From: Exiguobacterium sp. SL-9
GTDB taxonomy: Bacteria; Bacillota; Bacilli; Exiguobacteriales; Exiguobacteriaceae
Reading direction: 5' to 3'
DNA length: 64,000 bases
Assembly: GCF_004336985.1 (NCBI RefSeq)
Contig: NZ_SJUO01000001.1
Location: forward strand, 248,001 to 312,000
The notes under the pieces are model-generated. The model was not told the origin of the DNA. It saw nothing but the letters and a program-made list of their open reading frames with translations, and ran no database searches. A program made the position numbers and the translations under genes. Position 1 is the first letter of the stretch; every line of letters starts with the position of its first letter. Positions 59,815-64,000 of the stretch are shown in pieces.

Positions 59815-60963
59815 TTATTTAGAATCGTCCGAGGTCTCTTCTCCTGTCAACTCAGAGACAGAGAAACCTCCTTGGTCACTATACTCGTCAAGCAACGATT
59901 GGTCCGCGTCTTCACGCGTTGAATCGCTCGATTCAAGAGCACGCATCGAAAGCGAAATCTTTTTCTCGTCAAGATGGACGTCGAGCACTTTTACTTTCAC
60001 GTCTTGACCTTCTGATAACACTTCAGACGGTGTCGCGATGTGTCGATTCGCAATTTGCGAGATGTGTAGCAACCCTTCGACTTGCGGCGCGACTTCAACG
60101 AATGCGCCGAACGTGACGAGACGTTTGACTTTCCCATCGATCACGTCGCCCGGTTGAATTTTGCCTTCTACCGATTCCCAAGGTCCTGGCTGCGTCTCTT
60201 TAATCGACAACTTCACTTTCTCGTTGTCGAGGTCAAGTCCTAGGACTTTCACTTTGACCTTGTCCCCTTCAGTTACAACATCGCTCGGTTTCTCAACCCG
60301 GCTATGGGCCATCTCCGAAATATGAACGAGGCCGTCAACGCCGCCGATATCGACAAACGCTCCGAAATCAGTGAGACGTTGAACCGTCCCTTCAATGATT
60401 TGACCGACTTCAAGCGACTCGAGCGTCTCCGCTTTCTTCGCGCTCATTTCCGCTTCGGCAACTGCTTTATGCGACAAGATGACACGATTTTTCTCGCGGT
60501 CGATCTCGACGACTTTAACCGTAATCGGTTTATTCAAATAGGATGAGAAGTCTTCGACAAAGTGGTTCTCTACGAGCGAAGCCGGGATAAATCCACGGAT
60601 ACCGATGTCAACGACAAGTCCACCTTTGACCTTGTCTTTCACCATGACTTCGAATACTTCACCAGATTCGAATTTCTCGACGATTTGATCCCAAGCTGCC
60701 TCGGCATCGACGTCTTTCTTCGAAACGACCACTTCTTCGTCCGTGACCTTTTTCACTTTGACACGGATTTCGTCGTTAACATGGAGTGATTCGTTTAAAT
60801 CGTCTAAATGCATGCTTGATACTTCACTGATTGGTAAAATTGCCTCGGTTTTATAACCGATATCGATTAACGCTTGCTTGTCCTCGATTTTGACGACAGT
60901 ACCGGTCACAATTTGACCCCGATTAATCTCAAAATCAGGCATATCTTTCATTTCTTCGACCAT
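59815..60963 (-). CDS. rpsA: S1-domain RNA-binding protein, ribosomal protein S1 homologue
   Basis: A 382-residue protein with four S1 (OB-fold) domains (about 14-85, 105-175, 190-260, 275-345) ending in an acidic tail, the Bacillus YpfD form, compared with six in E. coli S1. Repeat signatures are [67 protein letters not shown] and [26 protein letters not shown]. In Firmicutes it is not essential for translation; roles in RNA binding are unclear. Confidence 0.94.
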   Translation of the reverse strand: MVEEMKDMPDFEINRGQIVTGTVVKIEDKQALIDIGYKTEAILPISEVSSMHLDDLNESLHVNDEIRVKVKKVTDEEVVVSKKDVDAEAAWDQIVEKFESGEVFEVMVKDKVKGGLVVDIGIRGFIPASLVENHFVEDFSSYLNKPITVKVVEIDREKNRVILSHKAVAEAEMSAKKAETLESLEVGQIIEGTVQRLTDFGAFVDIGGVDGLVHISEMAHSRVEKPSDVVTEGDKVKVKVLGLDLDNEKVKLSIKETQPGPWESVEGKIQPGDVIDGKVKRLVTFGAFVEVAPQVEGLLHISQIANRHIATPSEVLSEGQDVKVKVLDVHLDEKKISLSMRALESSDSTREDADQSLLDEYSDQGGFSVSELTGEETSDDSK

Positions 60964-60991
60964 TCCAACACTACCCCCTCACGATGAGTAC

Positions 60992-61014
60992 AAAAAGGAG
61001 CGCCCAAAGGCGCT
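60992..61014 (-). terminator. Intrinsic terminator of the ypfA-cmk-plsC unit
   Basis: AGCGCC, CAAA, GGCGCT at 60999-61014. On the minus strand it is followed by CCTTTTT (60992-60998). Between plsC and the rpsA start. Confidence 0.75.
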
Positions 61015-61103
61015 TACACCTAGTATAAACTTCTTATAATTCGAAAGATTTGTCAAGGTGTTATCAGGTTAGTTCCTCTCCTAGCAATAGATTAAACCTG
61101 AAA

Positions 61104-61727
61104 TTAGCGAACGTTCCGTGAATGCTGCATGTACAAATCACCGATTGTGGCCATAATCAAATCTGCCGCCGTTTGCGCACTCGCCTTCTCCGCTTTCAAC
61201 GCGCTCAAGTCGACCGGCTTGCCGATCACGACCTTAAGCTTCGAACGGAACTTGTACGTCCCAATAATGGCCACCGGGAGCACCGATGTCTCCGAACGGA
61301 GCGCGAAGAACCCGACCCCGGCCTGGGCTTTGCCGAGCGTCCCGTCTTTCGAGCGTGTGCCCTCAGGAAAGATCGAGATGACCTCATCTTCCTTTAATTT
61401 TTGCAAAACGACCCGGAGCGCCTGGCGATCGCCTTCTCCGCGTGAAACCGGAATTTGGCCGGCGCGATTTAAGATATGTTTCAATACCGGCACTTCAAAC
61501 AGTTCTTTTTTAGCAAAAAATCGGAGCTGACGTTGTTTCGGCATCGCCCCGGCGAGTAACACCGGGTCCCAGTTCGATTGGTGATTTGAGCAGACGATCA
61601 TGGATCCGTCGAGCGGAACGTTTTCACGTCCGATATATTCGACGCGAAAACTTAATCTGCGAATGATATTGACGACCGCAACTGCAAGACGATACATGCC
61701 GAACGGTCCGTTGTTTAACGGTTTCAT
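61104..61727 (-). CDS. plsC: 1-acyl-sn-glycerol-3-phosphate acyltransferase
   Basis: A 207-residue membrane-associated acyltransferase forming phosphatidic acid. Motif I NHQSNWDPVL (H-x4-D), motif II around FFAKKELFEVP and GQIPVSRG, motif III FPEGTRSKDG, motif IV VLPVAIIGT. It overlaps cmk by four bases, a conserved cmk-plsC link. N-terminal hydrophobic stretch at about 9-25. Confidence 0.94.
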   Translation of the reverse strand: MKPLNNGPFGMYRLAVAVVNIIRRLSFRVEYIGRENVPLDGSMIVCSNHQSNWDPVLLAGAMPKQRQLRFFAKKELFEVPVLKHILNRAGQIPVSRGEGDRQALRVVLQKLKEDEVISIFPEGTRSKDGTLGKAQAGVGFFALRSETSVLPVAIIGTYKFRSKLKVVIGKPVDLSALKAEKASAQTAADLIMATIGDLYMQHSRNVR

Positions 61728-62401
61728 CGTCCAATCACCTGCTTCATCAATTGTTCGATCGCTTCGACGACCCCATCAATCGACAATTCAGTCGTGTCAA
61801 GGAAATGTGCATCATCCGCTTGGCGAAGCGGGGCGACATCGCGTTCTGAGTCACGCTTATCGCGGAGGGCGATCTCGAGCTGTAACTGTCCGAGGTCGCT
61901 CGGCAATCCCTTCGCCACGTTCTCTTCATGCCGACGACGGGCCCGTTCTTCGACCGTAGCCGTCATAAATACTTTCAAGTCCGCCCCAGGTAAGACGTGC
62001 GTGCCGATATCACGACCATCCATGACGATTCCGCCTTTGCTGGCGAGGTCTCGTTGCAAGTCCATAAGGGCGGCCCGCACTTCCGGTTGGCGCGCGACGA
62101 AACTGACGTTGTTCGTCACTTCACTCGTCCGGATGACCTCGGTCACTTCTTCGGTACCATCGAACACGCGTTGACCGTCCTCAGATGGGACGAGCCGTAA
62201 ATCCATGTTGTCAATCATCTCGGCAAGCATCGGGCCGTCTTCGAGACCGACGCCGTCTTGAAGCGCGCGATACGTGACGGCGCGATAAATCGCGCCCGTA
62301 TCGATATAGACGTATCCTAATTTTTTGGCGAGTGTTTTCGCAATCGTGCTTTTCCCAGCCCCAGCCGGTCCATCTAATGCAATCTGTAACGGTTTATTCA
62401 T
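61724..62401 (-). CDS. cmk: Cytidylate kinase, unusual start region
   Basis: A kinase of about 225 residues phosphorylating CMP/dCMP. P-loop DGPAGAGKST, YIDTGAIYRAVT, MDGRDIGTHVLPGADLKVF and RDKRDSERDVAPLRQADDAHFLDT are intact. The family-typical start MNKPLQIALDG is the ATG at 62399-62401. No Shine-Dalgarno is directly before it: a strong one (AGGAGG, about 62434-62439) is separated by a 26-base hairpin. An in-frame ATG in the loop of that hairpin (62420-62422) would add seven residues (MSRYPIF) and has an 11-base spacing. Both starts are therefore possible. Confidence 0.93.
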   Translation of the reverse strand: MNKPLQIALDGPAGAGKSTIAKTLAKKLGYVYIDTGAIYRAVTYRALQDGVGLEDGPMLAEMIDNMDLRLVPSEDGQRVFDGTEEVTEVIRTSEVTNNVSFVARQPEVRAALMDLQRDLASKGGIVMDGRDIGTHVLPGADLKVFMTATVEERARRRHEENVAKGLPSDLGQLQLEIALRDKRDSERDVAPLRQADDAHFLDTTELSIDGVVEAIEQLMKQVIGR

Positions 62402-62442
62402 AAAAATCGGGTATCGGCTCATCCCGATACCCGCCTCCTCTC
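62402..62442 (-). promoter_or_regulatory. Hairpin with T run between the cmk Shine-Dalgarno and start codon
   Basis: Minus strand order: GAGAGGAGG, then CGGGTATCGG, loop GATGAG, CCGATACCCG, then ATTTTT and ATG. The 10-bp stem (62408-62417 / 62424-62433) is perfect, its loop holds an in-frame ATG, and the T run makes it look like an intrinsic terminator. It may control cmk translation or transcription. Confidence 0.7.
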
Positions 62443-62475
62443 GGTCATTTGTTCCGAGAACATCATACCAGTTTT

Positions 62476-63141
62476 TTATCGTGAAGAAAATACGGAGCCG
62501 GTCCGTTTTCTCGCTTCGAGCTGGGCTCGGAAGCAATAACGCAAAATCGTCTCTTGGTCCCGAGATGATAATTCTTCAAAGCAAAGGGATAATTCTTGTT
62601 TGACTGCCTGTTCATGAATGCGAACGAGGCGACTCTTGACACGGAACGTCTGCGGTACGCCACGGTCGTCAGCGATATGAAACGAGACGATGATTGACTC
62701 GTCGACCGCGACCGGGGTTCGGTTCGCCACGATTCGCATACCTCCGGCCGACACGTCGAGCGACGTCGTCTCAAACGACGGGAACGCTTGGCCATCTTCT
62801 GCGGATACGGTCACGTTGATCATTTCCGGGACCCGCAAATACTCGCGGCGCTGCACGCGTCTAATTTTCTTTTCATCCGGCACGTTGAACGCGTAGCGAA
62901 GCGTCAACTGCGCATCGCTCACCCGTCTCGTCACGACCGTGTCGAACGCATAGAGCTGTTCTTCGCCTACGAAGAAATAGACGCGCATCGATTCGTCTTC
63001 GTGCAAGAAAAATGTCTTCAACGTATCTGTCTCACTCGGGGACTCGATCCAGACGATTTGGTCATTAATGGCCGCAATTTTCGTCTTCCCTTCTTTTCTC
63101 CCTTCAACTTCTATCCGTAACTCTTGACCTACTTTTAACAT
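62476..63141 (-). CDS. ypfA: PilZ-domain c-di-GMP receptor, YpfA/MotI-like
   Basis: A 221-residue protein with an N-terminal YcgR-type domain (about 1-90) and a C-terminal PilZ domain. The c-di-GMP residues are R-R-V-Q-R-R-E-Y-L-R-V-P (RxxxR, about 94-105) and SLDVSAGGMRI (DxSxxG, about 128-138). In B. subtilis MotI (YpfA, DgrA) binds c-di-GMP and jams the flagellar stator MotA. Together with cheR this implies a motile organism. Position before cmk is conserved. ATG follows AGGGG. Confidence 0.92.
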   Translation of the reverse strand: MLKVGQELRIEVEGRKEGKTKIAAINDQIVWIESPSETDTLKTFFLHEDESMRVYFFVGEEQLYAFDTVVTRRVSDAQLTLRYAFNVPDEKKIRRVQRREYLRVPEMINVTVSAEDGQAFPSFETTSLDVSAGGMRIVANRTPVAVDESIIVSFHIADDRGVPQTFRVKSRLVRIHEQAVKQELSLCFEELSSRDQETILRYCFRAQLEARKRTGSVFSSR

Positions 63142-63161
63142 GAAACGATTCCCCTTTTATT

Positions 63162-63818
63162 CTATTTGTATTGGCGATGATTGGAGCGATTGGCGGTCCG
63201 CACGAGTAAGAGCGCGACCATCCAAAGCACGACGATATAGACGACGGCCGGCACTTTGTTCATCGGTTCGACGAGCAGGATATAGTCGAACATGCCGTGC
63301 AATAGCGTAGCTGCCATGACCGCCGTGAATAGCCAAAACCGTTCATGGGTGGAATGTTTAGCCCGACCGAGACAAAACCCCATGACGACAGCGAAGAGCG
63401 CATGACCGCTCACCGGCAACACGGCACGCCAAATCGCGATTTCAATCGAGTCGTATACCCATAAATATAGAAAATTCTCTAATGTGGCAAAGCCGAGTGA
63501 ACAGGCGACCGCATAGAGAATCCCGTCGTAGTAATCATCGAAGACTTTATGTATGTATATTGTATAATAAATCATGAACCACTTAAAAAACTCTTCCAAT
63601 AGCGCGGTGGCCACGAACGCCTTCCAAAACGGGCCCACGAGCACCCCTTCTTCCACGAACGCATACTGCACGAACATGATCGGAAAGACGAGAATGGCCC
63701 CGGCGACGAACGAACGGATCACATAGCCGAGCGGTTCCGCTTCCAACTCATGGCGGAGATAGAAGTAGGAAAGAAGGGCGAACCCTGGCGCAACCGCAGA
63801 CAAGGCGATTGCAATCAT
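63162..63818 (-). CDS. prsW: PrsW-type intramembrane metalloprotease
   Basis: A 218-residue multi-spanning membrane protease. In B. subtilis PrsW makes the first cut of the RsiW anti-sigma factor, releasing SigW. Family motifs are present: APGFALLSYFYLRHE, the E-E-x3-K-W motif in LLEEFFKW, YDGILYAVACSLGFATLEN, LPVSGHALFAVVMGF and LLHGMFDYI. The ATG at 63816-63818 yields the exact length of B. subtilis PrsW and follows GAGAGGAGAG; a 10-residue longer reading is possible. Confidence 0.92.
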   Translation of the reverse strand: MIAIALSAVAPGFALLSYFYLRHELEAEPLGYVIRSFVAGAILVFPIMFVQYAFVEEGVLVGPFWKAFVATALLEEFFKWFMIYYTIYIHKVFDDYYDGILYAVACSLGFATLENFLYLWVYDSIEIAIWRAVLPVSGHALFAVVMGFCLGRAKHSTHERFWLFTAVMAATLLHGMFDYILLVEPMNKVPAVVYIVVLWMVALLLVRTANRSNHRQYK

Positions 63819-63925
63819 GATGCATCTCTCCTCTCTCACGTTAAGCATACACTGAAATAGAGGAAAGAAAAAGTAGGTCGCACCTAGAAAATGGAAGAAA
63901 CGAACAAAAAAGTTGGAGGTCTGTT

Positions 63926-64000
63926 ATGAATCATTTGTTACTCATCCACACCGGCGGTACGATCGCCATGTCTCAATCGGGGTCGGGACACGTCATGCCG
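63926..64000 (+). CDS. L-asparaginase, N-terminal 25 codons only
   Basis: The window ends 25 codons into this gene. The reading MNHLLLIHTGGTIAMSQSGS contains the asparaginase signature (TGGTIA with the first catalytic threonine), so the product hydrolyses asparagine to aspartate and ammonia; the absence of a signal peptide suggests the cytoplasmic type I. TTGGAGG lies seven bases before the ATG. Confidence 0.82.
   Translation, partial: MNHLLLIHTGGTIAMSQSGSGHVMP

Noticed and set aside
1-64000. CRISPR arrays, insertion sequences, tRNA or rRNA genes, prophage
   Set aside because: No regularly spaced repeats, transposase, cloverleaf or integrase sequences were noticed; this was by reading, not by a search program.

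Overview
The window is bacterial chromosome from a low-GC-phylum (Bacillota, order Bacillales) organism with moderate base composition. It is most like Exiguobacterium; that is inferred from gene content and order, not from a database search. Gene order follows the Bacillus subtilis blocks his, ypsA-gpsB, yprAB (mrfAB), ponA-recU, nth-dnaD-asnS-aspB-ypmBA-dinG, panDCB, birA-cca-bshAB, qcrABC-ypiFBA, aro-cheR-ndk-hepT-menG-hepS-hbs-yphFE-gpsA-der-rpsA-plsC-cmk-ypfA-prsW. Sporulation and accessory insertions found there are missing: no spoIVA beside hbs, and no trp/hisC/tyrA genes inside the aro cluster. Almost every gene is on the minus strand, so replication probably runs from the right end to the left. 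No rRNA, tRNA, CRISPR array, insertion sequence or prophage was seen.

Layout, left to right. 1-3.5 kb: histidine biosynthesis (hisD partial, hisG, hisZ) with divergent hisJ. 3.6-6.7 kb: an unknown small protein, a dCMP deaminase-like protein and xpaC-telA. 6.9-11.5 kb: a sodium symporter, a lipid kinase and a fused OpuF-type osmolyte ABC transporter. 11.6-17.5 kb: a 3D-domain cell-wall protein with WalR-type boxes, a DUF2157/GDYXXLXY membrane pair, a small DUF2187-type protein, a Nudix hydrolase, an FAD monooxygenase and small orphans. 17.5-28.7 kb: a NERD-like protein, gpsB, ypsA, mrfB, mrfA, a UDG-like protein, PBP1, recU, a DUF3800 gene, nth and dnaD. 28.7-41 kb: asnS, aspB, ypmBA, dinG, panDCB, birA, cca, bacillithiol genes. 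41-48.7 kb: YitT-family protein, GreA-like factor, YugP, YpjA, the menaquinol-cytochrome c reductase and ypiFBA. 48.7-64 kb: aroA/B/C, cheR, ndk, heptaprenyl/menaquinone genes, HU, small proteins, gpsA, der, S1 protein, plsC, cmk, a PilZ protein, prsW and the first codons of an asparaginase.

Functional links: the his genes form one pathway unit. MrfA, MrfB, a UDG-like protein, RecU, Nth, DinG and DnaD make a DNA repair/replication neighbourhood next to cell-wall and division genes (PBP1, GpsB). HepS, HepT and MenG make menaquinone, the electron donor for QcrABC. PlsC and GpsA serve phospholipid synthesis; PanBCD and BirA serve cofactor metabolism.

The most interesting non-coding signals are: (1) a cmk start region in which a 10-bp hairpin plus T run sits between a strong Shine-Dalgarno and the family-typical start, with an in-frame ATG in its loop; (2) a structured panB leader with its own promoter and an intrinsic terminator just before the ribosome-binding site; (3) an 11-bp inverted repeat enclosing about 100 bp of hairpins directly upstream of recU; (4) two perfect WalR-type boxes upstream of the 3D-domain gene; (5) SigB-like promoters in front of the osmolyte transporter and the FAD monooxygenase; (6) a palindrome on the his promoter.
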